Source: Mucilaginibacter sp. CSA2-8R
GTDB taxonomy: Bacteria; Bacteroidota; Bacteroidia; Sphingobacteriales; Sphingobacteriaceae
NCBI RefSeq assembly: GCF_038806765.1
Contig: NZ_CP152389.1
Location: forward strand, 1,302,001 to 1,366,000
Reading direction: 5' to 3'
Length of the DNA stretch: 64,000 bases
Shown here: positions 37,337 to 45,233 of the stretch, in pieces
Layout: each line of letters starts with the position of its first letter
Numbering within the stretch: the stretch's first letter is position 1
Notes under the pieces: model-generated
Told to the model about the DNA's origin: nothing
The model's database searches: none
Seen by the model: only the letters and a program-made list of their open reading frames with translations
Program-made: the position numbers and the translations under genes

Positions 37337-37344
37337 TACAACAT

Positions 37345-38427
37345 ATGCAAATTTCTTATCAACCCATAATGCCTCAAAATCCGCAACCTATCGTTATTAT
37401 AGGTGCCGGCGGTATTGTGAGCGACGCCCATTTGCCGGCCTATAAAAAGGCTGGGTTTAACGTAGTTGGCATTACCAACCGTACCCGCGCCCGTGCAGAA
37501 AAACTGGCTGCCGAATGGGGCATACCAAATGCATACGATACCGTTGCCGACGCCGTAGCCAACGCACCCGCTAATGCGGTATACGATATCACCATTATGC
37601 CCGAAAAGTTTGTAGAAACTTTAGAGCAACTGCCCGACGGCTGTGGAGTACTCATCCAGAAACCGATGGGCGATTACTTTTGGCAAAGCAAAGAGATACT
37701 GGAGGTTTGCCGCCGTAAAAAATTAGCGGCAGCTATTAATTGCCAGCTGCGCTTTGCACCCTACGTAAGTGCCGCACGCGACATGATTGCGCAGGGCCTG
37801 ATAGGGCAGTTGTACGATATGGAAGTACGTGTGACTTTAACCACGCCTTGGGAGCTGTTTCCGTTTGTGATGGTGCACCCACGGCTGGAAATTCAATACC
37901 ACAGTATTCATTATATAGACTTAATGCGCTCGTTTTTAGGCGACCCGAAATCCGTAATGGCCAAAACGCTTAAACATCCGGCTAAGGAGCTGTCGTCTTC
38001 GAGGTCGACCATATTGTTTGATTATGGTGATACTATGCATGCCGTTATTAACACCAATCACGACCATGCCTTTGGTCCGCATAACCAGGAAAGCTTTATT
38101 AAGTGGGAGGGGACTAAGGGAGCGATTAAAGCGCGGATGGGCTTGCTGATGGATTACCCGCACGGTGTGCCCGATAAGTTTGAGTATTGCCTGCTGGAAG
38201 AAGGTAAAGCGCCTGAGTGGAAAGAAATAACACTGCAAGGTTCATGGTTTCCGGATGCTTTTATTGGTACCATGTCGAGCCTGATGCGCTACAAGGGCGG
38301 CGAAACGGATGTATTGCCTACCCACGTAGAAGATGTTATTAAAACTATGGCCGTGGTAGAAAGTGCCTATCAAAGCAGCGATAACGGTGGCGTGCTGATT
38401 GCTGATAAACTGAACGATTTACAGTAG
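37345..38427 (+). CDS. Gfo/Idh/MocA family NAD(P)-dependent oxidoreductase
   Basis: A 360-residue dehydrogenase: N-terminal Rossmann fold ([40 protein letters not shown]), the IQKPMGDY segment corresponding to the family EKP motif, and a C-terminal alpha/beta domain with [26 protein letters not shown] and [18 protein letters not shown]. Such enzymes oxidise or reduce sugars and cyclitols. The second Met (37369) is an alternative start. It is eight bases after the second binding-protein gene and is presumably the oxidation step of the pathway. Confidence 0.92.
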   Translation: MQISYQPIMPQNPQPIVIIGAGGIVSDAHLPAYKKAGFNVVGITNRTRARAEKLAAEWGIPNAYDTVADAVANAPANAVYDITIMPEKFVETLEQLPDGCGVLIQKPMGDYFWQSKEILEVCRRKKLAAAINCQLRFAPYVSAARDMIAQGLIGQLYDMEVRVTLTTPWELFPFVMVHPRLEIQYHSIHYIDLMRSFLGDPKSVMAKTLKHPAKELSSSRSTILFDYGDTMHAVINTNHDHAFGPHNQESFIKWEGTKGAIKARMGLLMDYPHGVPDKFEYCLLEEGKAPEWKEITLQGSWFPDAFIGTMSSLMRYKGGETDVLPTHVEDVIKTMAVVESAYQSSDNGGVLIADKLNDLQ

Positions 38428-38473
38428 AATAAGGCATAAAGCAGACTTTTATAAATCAGAAAACGATATATTC

Positions 38474-38509
38474 GAAGCTCGAAGCAGATATGAAGCTCGA
38501 AGCAGATAT
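38474..38509. repeat. Perfect 18-bp tandem duplication before the MaoC gene
   Basis: GAAGCTCGAAGCAGATAT occurs twice in direct succession and ends three bases before the ATG at 38513. Each unit also contains an imperfect internal GAAGC repeat. Copy number could vary by slippage and alter translation initiation. Confidence 0.9.
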
Positions 38510-38512
38510 TAT

Positions 38513-38959
38513 ATGTATTTCAAATCCACTTTTTTTGAAGATTACAACATTGGCGACAAACGAGTAACTTTAGGGCGAACTATTACCGAAACCGACTTTG
38601 TAGTACATGCCGGCCACACCGGCGATTTTTTTCCGCACCATATGGATGCTGAATGGTGCGCCACGCAGCCGTTTAAACAACGCATTGCGCATGGTACCAT
38701 GATTTTTAGTATTGGCATTGGGTTAACTGCTTCAGAAATTAACCCCGAAGCCATGTCTAAAGGATATGATAAACTGCGTTTTGTAAAGCCGGTTTTTATC
38801 AACGATACTATTCGCTCCGAAGTAACCATCTCCGAAAAAGCGGATAGCAAAAAGCCAGCGTATGGCACCGTGACCGAACACGTAGAAGTCATCAATCAAA
38901 AAGGAGAAGTAGTACTGGTATGCGACCACTTGCTGGTTGTTAAAAAAACAACTGTTTAA
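38513..38959 (+). CDS. MaoC-family hot-dog-fold dehydratase
   Basis: A 148-residue single hot-dog domain with the (R)-enoyl-CoA hydratase signature: [27 protein letters not shown] (Asp38 and His43 in the catalytic positions), [15 protein letters not shown] and [25 protein letters not shown]. It should hydrate or dehydrate a CoA thioester, which fits the two CoA-transferases upstream. It is preceded by an 86-base gap with a tandem repeat and followed by the transporter after three bases. Confidence 0.92.
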   Translation: MYFKSTFFEDYNIGDKRVTLGRTITETDFVVHAGHTGDFFPHHMDAEWCATQPFKQRIAHGTMIFSIGIGLTASEINPEAMSKGYDKLRFVKPVFINDTIRSEVTISEKADSKKPAYGTVTEHVEVINQKGEVVLVCDHLLVVKKTTV

Positions 38960-38962
38960 CAT

Positions 38963-40267
38963 ATGGCTAACATTAGCACTGGCGCCGAAAGCGCTGTAAT
39001 TAACGAATCAGACTTAAAAGGGAAAAACCTGATGGTGCCCTTCGCGCTTATCTGCTCCCTGTTTTTTTTGTGGGGAATGGTGCATAACACCGATGGTATC
39101 CTCATTCCGCATCTTAAAAAAGCTTGTCAGTTAAGTAACGCACAGTCCACCCTGGTAGACACCGCCGTATATGCAGCATACTTTTTAATGGCTATACCTG
39201 CAGGTATACTGCTCAGAAAGCTGGGTTATAAAAAAAGCATCTTGGTGGGGCTTTGTTTAGCTGCTATTGGTGCAGCGTTATTTATACCGGCTGCAAATGC
39301 ACTTGCTTATACCGGATTTTTAGGCGCTTTGTTTATTATAGGCTGTGGCATTGCTATATTAGAAACAGCTGCCAATCCTTACGCAGCTGTACTTGGCGAC
39401 CCGGCCAAAGCTACTACCCGTTTAAATTTGGCGGCAGCTTTTAACGGTGTAGCAGCCATGGTAGGCCCGTTAGTAGGTACGCTATTTATTCTTTCGGGTA
39501 AAAGCCTTACGCAAGCCCAACTTGATGCAATGCCATCTGCCGAACGCACTGCTTATCTGTTGCATGAAGCATCATCAGTAAAAGTGCCTTACGGCATACT
39601 TGCTGGTGTACTGGTTTTGGTAGCTATATTGTTTGGGTTAACCAAGCTGCCCGAAATTAAAAATGTAACCAAAGAAGAAACCGCGGGCGGTAGCTTTTTG
39701 GGTACTTTAAGGCATAAGCATTTAGCCTGGGGCGTTATTACTCAATTTTTTTACGTAGGAGCACAAACATGTGTAATTAGCTTTTTTATCAGGATGGCCA
39801 TTCAGGGTGGAGGCTTTGATGAAAAAACCGCAGGTTTTTGGCTGGCGGTATACGGCGCATTTTTTGTAGGCGGCCGCTTTATTGGTACGTTCATCTTACA
39901 GTATATAAAAGCTCCCAAACTGCTTGCTATTTATGCTATTTCGGCTGCTGCGCTATGCGGTCTTGCTATTTTAATTCAGGGTGTATTTGTAGTCTATTGT
40001 CTGTGTGGTATAGGCTTCTTCATGTCTATTATGTTCCCAACCATATTTAGTTTAGGTATTGATGGCTTAGGTGAAGATACTGCACCCGCCTCGTCATTCA
40101 TGATTATGTCGATAGTAGGCGGTGCCATACTGCCTTATATTATGGGTATGGTGATTGATTTTAGTCATGACAAGATACAGCCTGGCTATATCATACCGCT
40201 GCTTTGTTTTCTTGTAATTGTGTATTTCGGCTTAAGTGGTCACAAAATCAAAAAACATTTAGTGTAA
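38963..40267 (+). CDS. FucP-family sugar:proton symporter (MFS)
   Basis: A 434-residue protein with about 12 membrane helices of the L-fucose permease subgroup: LICSLFFLWGMVHNTDGILIPHLKKACQLSNAQSTLVD, LGYKKSILVGLCLAAIGAALF, ILETAANPYAAVLGDP and ARRLNLAAAFNGVAAMVGPLVG-like ATTRLNLAAAFNG. These import monosaccharides by proton symport in Bacteroidota. As the last gene of the operon it probably brings in the pathway substrate; L-fucose, L-rhamnose or a related sugar is a guess. Confidence 0.92.
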   Translation: MANISTGAESAVINESDLKGKNLMVPFALICSLFFLWGMVHNTDGILIPHLKKACQLSNAQSTLVDTAVYAAYFLMAIPAGILLRKLGYKKSILVGLCLAAIGAALFIPAANALAYTGFLGALFIIGCGIAILETAANPYAAVLGDPAKATTRLNLAAAFNGVAAMVGPLVGTLFILSGKSLTQAQLDAMPSAERTAYLLHEASSVKVPYGILAGVLVLVAILFGLTKLPEIKNVTKEETAGGSFLGTLRHKHLAWGVITQFFYVGAQTCVISFFIRMAIQGGGFDEKTAGFWLAVYGAFFVGGRFIGTFILQYIKAPKLLAIYAISAAALCGLAILIQGVFVVYCLCGIGFFMSIMFPTIFSLGIDGLGEDTAPASSFMIMSIVGGAILPYIMGMVIDFSHDKIQPGYIIPLLCFLVIVYFGLSGHKIKKHLV

Positions 40268-40314
40268 CAGAGCGCATTGCCGGCAAATTTTATAAGAAAC
40301 GCCTCAAAACTTGA

Positions 40315-40473
40315 AAAGGCGACGACGATTTAGCCGGCAAATACTCGAGCGGAACTTTTGTGGCTGTACCTGCGGATAAATGTTTCTGGCGCTTATTAGC
40401 AACCTGCCTGAGAAAGCAACCTGTTGAGCTGGAGGCTTGGATTGATTTAGATGTGGCCAAATGGCTTACGTAA
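40315..40473 (+). pseudogene. Possible gene remnant without a start codon
   Basis: The gap 40268-40695 (428 bases) has no complete gene, but this frame encodes 52 protein-like residues (for example FVAVPADKCFWRLLATCL, then LEAWIDLDVAKWLT) ending in TAA. There is no ATG, GTG or TTG in frame, and a TGA precedes it. The opposite strand frame is Ser/Thr-rich and less convincing. It may be a decayed gene end or chance. No family is recognised. Confidence 0.3.
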
Positions 40474-40615
40474 CAAAATACGCTTGTAATTGACAGAGTC
40501 GTTAACACAATCTATAATTTATTGCATATAAGCAGAGGTAAGCTGATATTTGAAGCTGCGTTAGCAACATTATAGACATTGTTGAATGCTCAATGAAAAA
40601 GTCACCTTAAAAAAT

Positions 40616-40672
40616 ATTGAAATAACAAAAGCGCCTTGTAATTTGATTACAAGGCGCTTTTGTTATTTCAAT
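40616..40672. terminator. 27-bp perfect inverted repeat, bidirectional terminator
   Basis: Two exact 27-base arms with a 3-base loop centred on 40644, with core AAAAGCGCCTTG/CAAGGCGCTTTT. The T-runs within and after the arms let it terminate the minus-strand sucC gene and plus-strand transcription from the transporter operon. Confidence 0.85.
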
Positions 40673-40695
40673 AAACGTACTAAAACGTTTGTGTG

Positions 40696-41886
40696 TTATG
40701 CTAACACTTCTTTAACGCGTTCTGCAGCTTCTTTTAATAAGATAGCCGAGAATACTTTCAGACCTGAATTATCAATCAGTTCTTTTGCTTCTTTAGCATT
40801 AGTACCTTGTAAACGTACAATGATAGGCACAGGGATGTTACCAATTTCCTGGTAAGCATCAATTACACCCTGGGCAACACGGTCGCAACGTACTATACCA
40901 CCAAAGATGTTAATTAAGATAGCTTTAACGTTAGGATCTTTTAAGATAATGTTAAAGGCAGCTTTAACCGTTTGTGCGTTGGCAGTACCGCCTACATCTA
41001 AAAAGTTAGCAGGCTCGCCACCGGCAATCTTGATAATATCCATGGTAGCCATAGCTAAACCGGCACCATTAACCATACAACCTACATTACCATCTAATTT
41101 AACATAGTTTAAGTTAGAGTGGCTGGCTTCAACCTCCATCGGGTCTTCCTCGTTAGTGTCGCGCAGGGCGGCATAATCCGGGTGGCGATAAAGCGCGTTA
41201 TCATCCAGGTTCACCTTAGCATCAACAGCTAAAATTTTATTGTCTGATGTTTTTAGTACCGGGTTAATTTCAAACTGCGAAGAGTCGGTAGCATCGTAAG
41301 CTTTGTATAAAGCAGCGATAAACTTAACCATGTCTTTGAATGCATCGCCTGATAGGCCTAAATTAAAGGCTATTTTACGGGCCTGAAAGCCTTGCAAACC
41401 AACTTTAGGGTCAATCTCTTCTTTATGTATCAAGTGAGGAGTAGAGTGAGCTACTTCTTCAATGTCCATACCACCTTCGGTAGAGTACATGATGATATTA
41501 CGGCCTTTAGCACGGTCAAGCAATACACTCATGTAAAACTCTTTAGTTTCGCTATCGCCTGGGTAATAAACGTCTTGTGCAACTAATACTTTGTGTACTT
41601 TTTTGCCTTCCGGACCGGTTTGAGGAGTAACCAGTTGCATGCCTAAAATAGCATCGGCTTTTTCTTTAACCTCATCAAGATTTTTAGCTAATTTAACGCC
41701 ACCACCTTTACCACGGCCGCCGGCATGGATTTGGGCTTTAATAACTACCCAGCTCGAGCCGAAATCTTCTTTCATTTTTTGGGCAGCCTCAACAGCCTGT
41801 TCAACAGTGTCGGCTACAATGCCTTCCTGTACCCTTACGCCAAAACTTTTTAGTATGGCCTTACCCTGATATTCGTGAATATTCAT
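40696..41886 (-). CDS. sucC: Succinate-CoA ligase (ADP-forming) subunit beta
   Basis: A 396-residue SucC of normal length. The ATP-grasp N-terminus starts MNIHEYQGKAILKSFGVRV, with VVIKAQIHAGGRGKGGGVKLAKNLDE as the nucleotide-binding region. C-terminal features are GCMVNGAGLAMATMDIIKIAGGEPANFLDVGGTA and ILINIFGGIVRCDRVAQGVI. With SucD it interconverts succinyl-CoA and succinate in the TCA cycle; sucD is not in the window. The gene has its own terminator at 40616. Confidence 0.98.
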   Translation of the reverse strand: MNIHEYQGKAILKSFGVRVQEGIVADTVEQAVEAAQKMKEDFGSSWVVIKAQIHAGGRGKGGGVKLAKNLDEVKEKADAILGMQLVTPQTGPEGKKVHKVLVAQDVYYPGDSETKEFYMSVLLDRAKGRNIIMYSTEGGMDIEEVAHSTPHLIHKEEIDPKVGLQGFQARKIAFNLGLSGDAFKDMVKFIAALYKAYDATDSSQFEINPVLKTSDNKILAVDAKVNLDDNALYRHPDYAALRDTNEEDPMEVEASHSNLNYVKLDGNVGCMVNGAGLAMATMDIIKIAGGEPANFLDVGGTANAQTVKAAFNIILKDPNVKAILINIFGGIVRCDRVAQGVIDAYQEIGNIPVPIIVRLQGTNAKEAKELIDNSGLKVFSAILLKEAAERVKEVLA

Positions 41887-41906
41887 GTCTTGTGAAGAAT
41901 TTGCGG

Positions 41907-41914
41907 TAAATCTA
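41907..41914 (-). promoter_or_regulatory. -7-like box (TAGATTTA) for sucC
   Basis: On the minus strand TAGATTTA differs from TAnnTTTG only in the last base and lies 20 bases upstream of the sucC start codon. Confidence 0.35.
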
Positions 41915-42081
41915 CAATTTCAGTTGTATTTAAAAAACCTGATTAGACTTTTTATATAAATACCGCAATCATGTACGTCCATTCGTGCCAAAGTATACCG
42001 GGATAATTAGCTGATAAAAAATTATCCGTCAATAAACGCCTATTGGTAAACGGCCCATTAGGCAAGGCTATGTTTTTTGTC

Positions 42082-42089
42082 TATTTTTG
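42082..42089 (+). promoter_or_regulatory. -7 box (TATTTTTG) four bases before the LolD-like start codon
   Basis: TATTTTTG matches TAnnTTTG and ends at 42089, with the ATG at 42094. Transcription would begin at or next to the start codon, giving a leaderless mRNA. No -33 TTG is found at the usual distance. Confidence 0.4.
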
Positions 42090-42093
42090 CTAC

Positions 42094-42747
42094 ATGCTGA
42101 AAGCACTCGGTATTCAGAAATACTATAATAAGCTCCATATTTTAAAAGGGGTTGACCTGGAAGTAAAACAGGGTGAAATTGTAACTATTGTTGGAGCATC
42201 CGGTGCGGGCAAAAGCTCGCTGCTTAACATCATTGGTACTTTAGATAAACCTGATGGCGGGCAGCTGTTTATGGATGAAGTTGAAATAAGCAAGCTGAGC
42301 AGCAAACAACTTAGCCATTTCCGCAATACGCAGATAGGTTTTATTTTCCAGTTTCATCACTTGCTGGCCGAGTTTGATGCTATTGAGAATGTATGTATCC
42401 CTGCTTTTATTGCCGGTACTGCTAAAGCCGACGCGCAAAAGCGTGCAGCCGAATTGCTGGATATGCTTGGTTTAAGTAGCCGCATGCATCACAAACCCAA
42501 CCAGCTATCGGGCGGCGAGCAACAGCGTGTGGCCGTAGCAAGGGCTTTAATTAACAAACCGGCCTTGGTGTTAGCTGATGAACCATCAGGTAACCTGGAC
42601 TCGGCAAATGCCCGTGATTTGCATGAATTGTTTATCAACCTGCGCAATAACTTTAATCAAACGTTTGTAATTGTTACGCACAACGAAGACCTGGCCGATT
42701 TATCAGACCGTAAGGTGGTGATGAAAGACGGGCTGATTGTGAATTAA
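42094..42747 (+). CDS. LolD-like ABC transporter ATP-binding protein
   Basis: Start set at the Met at 42094 ([20 protein letters not shown]); the upstream extension [17 protein letters not shown] contains the promoter box. The 217-residue ATPase has Walker A GASGAGKS (34-41), Q-loop FIFQFHHLL, signature [15 protein letters not shown], Walker [14 protein letters not shown] and the VTHN switch. It belongs to the MacB/LolD/FtsE group, probably energising lipoprotein release or a MacB-type permease encoded elsewhere. The next gene follows after four bases. Confidence 0.9.
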   Translation: MLKALGIQKYYNKLHILKGVDLEVKQGEIVTIVGASGAGKSSLLNIIGTLDKPDGGQLFMDEVEISKLSSKQLSHFRNTQIGFIFQFHHLLAEFDAIENVCIPAFIAGTAKADAQKRAAELLDMLGLSSRMHHKPNQLSGGEQQRVAVARALINKPALVLADEPSGNLDSANARDLHELFINLRNNFNQTFVIVTHNEDLADLSDRKVVMKDGLIVN

Positions 42748-42751
42748 ATTT

Positions 42752-43063
42752 ATGGCTTCCATTCTGATTACAGGGGCCAGCCTGGCCAAAGCCTACCGGC
42801 TCAAAAATACGTTACCTGCCGCTAATGTAATTTTAGGCGATTATTTAGATTTGCCCGAAGTAATGATTAAATCAGGGCAAATGATAAGGTTGCCAAATCC
42901 ACATGCAGAATCTTATCCGCACCAAATGCTGGCACTTTGCCTGGATTGCGGTTTTGAAACAATTTACGTGCTGCACGCTGACGAAATGCGGGCACTTGCG
43001 CCCTCCACGCAATTGTTTAACGAGTATGGCATCACATTCCAAACCATTCATGATCAATTATAG
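42752..43063 (+). CDS. Stand-alone pre-ATP-grasp-like Rossmann protein
   Basis: A 103-residue protein with a Rossmann-like start (ILITGASLAKAYRLKNTL), a middle MIRLPNPHAESYPHQMLALCLDCGFETIYVLHADEMRAL and the end STQLFNEYGITF. The order resembles the N-terminal domain preceding ATP-grasp in carbamoyl-phosphate-synthase-like enzymes, but no ATP-grasp follows. The resemblance is by pattern only. It lies in an operon between the LolD-like ATPase and a HAD protein, overlapping the latter by 14 bases, so a joint function is likely. Confidence 0.6.
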   Translation: MASILITGASLAKAYRLKNTLPAANVILGDYLDLPEVMIKSGQMIRLPNPHAESYPHQMLALCLDCGFETIYVLHADEMRALAPSTQLFNEYGITFQTIHDQL

Positions 43064-43649
43064 CGATATCGATCCGCGCATTAATGCTTTTGTTTTTGAG
43101 CTGGATAACGTGTTGTTTCCGGAAAAAGATTATCTATACCAAGTGTATTACCTTTTTGCAGGATACCTGGAATACACCGAGTTGCTGGATGCAAAAGTGC
43201 TGGTTAGTTTAATGGTGAGCACTTACGAACAAAGCGGAGCCTCTGCCGTATTTGATACTTTGCAGGAGCGTTTTAAACTGGACGAAAAATACCGCTTTAA
43301 CTTTGAGCACCTGCACACTGCTGCACAGGTGCCTTTAATGCTATTTATCTATCCCGAAATGCTAAAGTTGCTGCAGGATATTGTGGTTGACCGTAAGCAG
43401 ATTTTTATTTTAACCAACGGTAACCCTCAACAACAACTCAATAAAATTAAACATACCGACTGGCAAGGGTTGGAAAAATATTTGACCTGTTATTTTGCCG
43501 AAGAAATTGCATCCAAACCTGAACCCGACGCCCTACACTTTATTATCGAAAAGCATCACCTGCAACGCCGGGAAATAATGATGATAGGCGCTTCTCAAAA
43601 CGATGAGTTGTGCGCCGAGGCTGCCGGCGTTGACTATATTTCTGTATAG
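43050..43649 (+). CDS. HAD-superfamily protein with altered catalytic motif
   Basis: Start set at the Met at 43050, overlapping the previous gene by 14 bases. The 199-residue product resembles HAD nucleotidase-type phosphatases: motif I region FVFELDNVLFPEKDYL, motif II Thr122 (ILTNGN), motif III Lys156 (ASKPEPDALHF), and motif IV MMIGASQNDELCAEAAG. The motif I nucleophile Asp is Glu17 (FELD instead of FDLD), and the first Asp of motif IV is Ala181. Phosphatase activity is therefore doubtful; a binding or regulatory role is possible. Confidence 0.8.
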   Translation: MINYSDIDPRINAFVFELDNVLFPEKDYLYQVYYLFAGYLEYTELLDAKVLVSLMVSTYEQSGASAVFDTLQERFKLDEKYRFNFEHLHTAAQVPLMLFIYPEMLKLLQDIVVDRKQIFILTNGNPQQQLNKIKHTDWQGLEKYLTCYFAEEIASKPEPDALHFIIEKHHLQRREIMMIGASQNDELCAEAAGVDYISV

Positions 43650-43720
43650 CAGAAACTATCTTCCACTATCGATAATTTATTGGTATATTGTCCGTTAAAG
43701 AAAAAATTATAGAAGATAGG

Positions 43721-45226
43721 ATGAAGAGGATTGTTTACTTGTTTTTGCTGTTCGTTGTTGTTTTTGCATCATGTAAAAAAAATAACAGTACCGATACAGG
43801 GTCGGGCCCAACAGCATCGAATGATGATTTATTAAAAGATTCTGTTTATATGTATGCGCAGGAAGAGTATCTGTGGAATGATGCTTTACCTGCGGCAAGC
43901 GTTTTTAACCCAAGGCAGTATACTGGCAGCACTACCGTATCTGCGTTACAGGCCGAAGTTGACGCTTTATCTCAAATCAAAATTAACCCGTCAACCGGGA
44001 AACCGTACGAGTACGATATGCAGTATCCCGGCACGTCGAAGTATTCTTACGTTGACCAGGGGCAGGCAGCTACCTCTATTGGTGGTACCGGCGGCGACTT
44101 TGGCTTTTATGTGTTTTACCAAACCAGTTCTGACTTACGGATAAGATACGTTATTCCTAACTCGCCTGCAGCAACAGCGGGGTTAGTGCGTGGGTACAAA
44201 GTTACCGCCATTAACGGTACTACCAATTTGGCTTACTCGTCAAGCAGCGACCCGGTTATTACTTTTGTAGGTAATGCGCTGGCAGGAAACAGTATTACAT
44301 TAACACTGCAAAAGCCAGACAACTCAACTTTCAATGTTACCATAAACAAAGGTACCTATACCATTAACCCAGTGATGAAGTATACCACTATTACTACAGC
44401 AAGTGGTAAAAAAATGGGTTACCTGGCTTTAAAGTCTTTTACTACATTAACTAACGCGCAAGCCAAAATTGATGAGGCCTTTAACAGCTTTATTGCCAAT
44501 GGCATTACCGAAATGGTGGTTGACTTACGTTACAACGGTGGTGGTGCGGTTGAAACCTCACAATACATTGCCAACTACTTGGTGCCATCAGCCAAAAATG
44601 GTACGCTGATGTATACCGAAAACTTTAACAGCAAACTGCAAAACGATGTTTACCCCTTGCTGGCTCAAAAGTACAGGATTGATAAAGGCGATTTTAGCAT
44701 AGCCAAAAACTCGTTCAATTTTGTTAAAAAGGGTTCGCTTAATTTAAACCGCGTTTTCTTTATTGTTACCGGTGGTACGGCGTCGGCCAGCGAGTTGTTG
44801 ATCAACAACCTGAACCCGGTAATGAATGTGCAGATCATCGGGCAAACTTCATACGGCAAACCGGTAGGCTTCTTCGGTATACCTGTAGGCAGCCGTTCTG
44901 AGTATGATTTATATCTGGCCGAGTTTGAAAGCCGTAACTCAGCAGGTAAGGCCGATTTTTACCAGGGTATGGTACCAGGTGGTAATTTTGCCGGTGTGGT
45001 AGCTGCTGATGATTACACCAAAGACTTTGGCGATCCTACCGAAGGCCTTTTATCTCGTGCTGTAAACTTTATAGAAAAAGGAACCTTTGCCGTGCCCACC
45101 TATCAAACCAATAGTTTAAACGATACCCAGGCTAGCGACCGTGCCAAGGCTAACAGTATTTTGGACGAAAAGCTGCACGAATTTAAAGGCGCAATACATA
45201 CCCGCGACTTACAAGCCATACATTAA
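43721..45226 (+). CDS. S41 family C-terminal-processing-type peptidase, lipoprotein
   Basis: Start set at the Met at 43721 (MKRIVYLFLLFVVVFASC), giving a lipoprotein signal with Cys18 and 501 residues. A PDZ domain (about 110-200; IRYVIPNSPAATAGLVRGYKVTAING) precedes the S41 protease core. Ser355 lies in GGTASASELL, and MVVDLRYNGGGAVETSQYIANYLV marks the substrate-strand region. It is likely a periplasmic, membrane-anchored processing or quality-control protease. It is 71 bases after the HAD gene and convergent with smc, with only seven bases between the stop codons. Confidence 0.92.
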   Translation: MKRIVYLFLLFVVVFASCKKNNSTDTGSGPTASNDDLLKDSVYMYAQEEYLWNDALPAASVFNPRQYTGSTTVSALQAEVDALSQIKINPSTGKPYEYDMQYPGTSKYSYVDQGQAATSIGGTGGDFGFYVFYQTSSDLRIRYVIPNSPAATAGLVRGYKVTAINGTTNLAYSSSSDPVITFVGNALAGNSITLTLQKPDNSTFNVTINKGTYTINPVMKYTTITTASGKKMGYLALKSFTTLTNAQAKIDEAFNSFIANGITEMVVDLRYNGGGAVETSQYIANYLVPSAKNGTLMYTENFNSKLQNDVYPLLAQKYRIDKGDFSIAKNSFNFVKKGSLNLNRVFFIVTGGTASASELLINNLNPVMNVQIIGQTSYGKPVGFFGIPVGSRSEYDLYLAEFESRNSAGKADFYQGMVPGGNFAGVVAADDYTKDFGDPTEGLLSRAVNFIEKGTFAVPTYQTNSLNDTQASDRAKANSILDEKLHEFKGAIHTRDLQAIH

Positions 45227-45233
45227 TACAAGC

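Noticed and set aside
38474-38509. Tandem 18-bp repeat as a start of a CRISPR array
   Set aside because: Only two units, directly adjacent without spacers, and no cas genes in the window.
40290-40508. Minus-strand frame of 72 residues in the gap before sucC
   Set aside because: Ser/Thr-rich composition and no motifs; the plus-strand frame in the same place is more protein-like.
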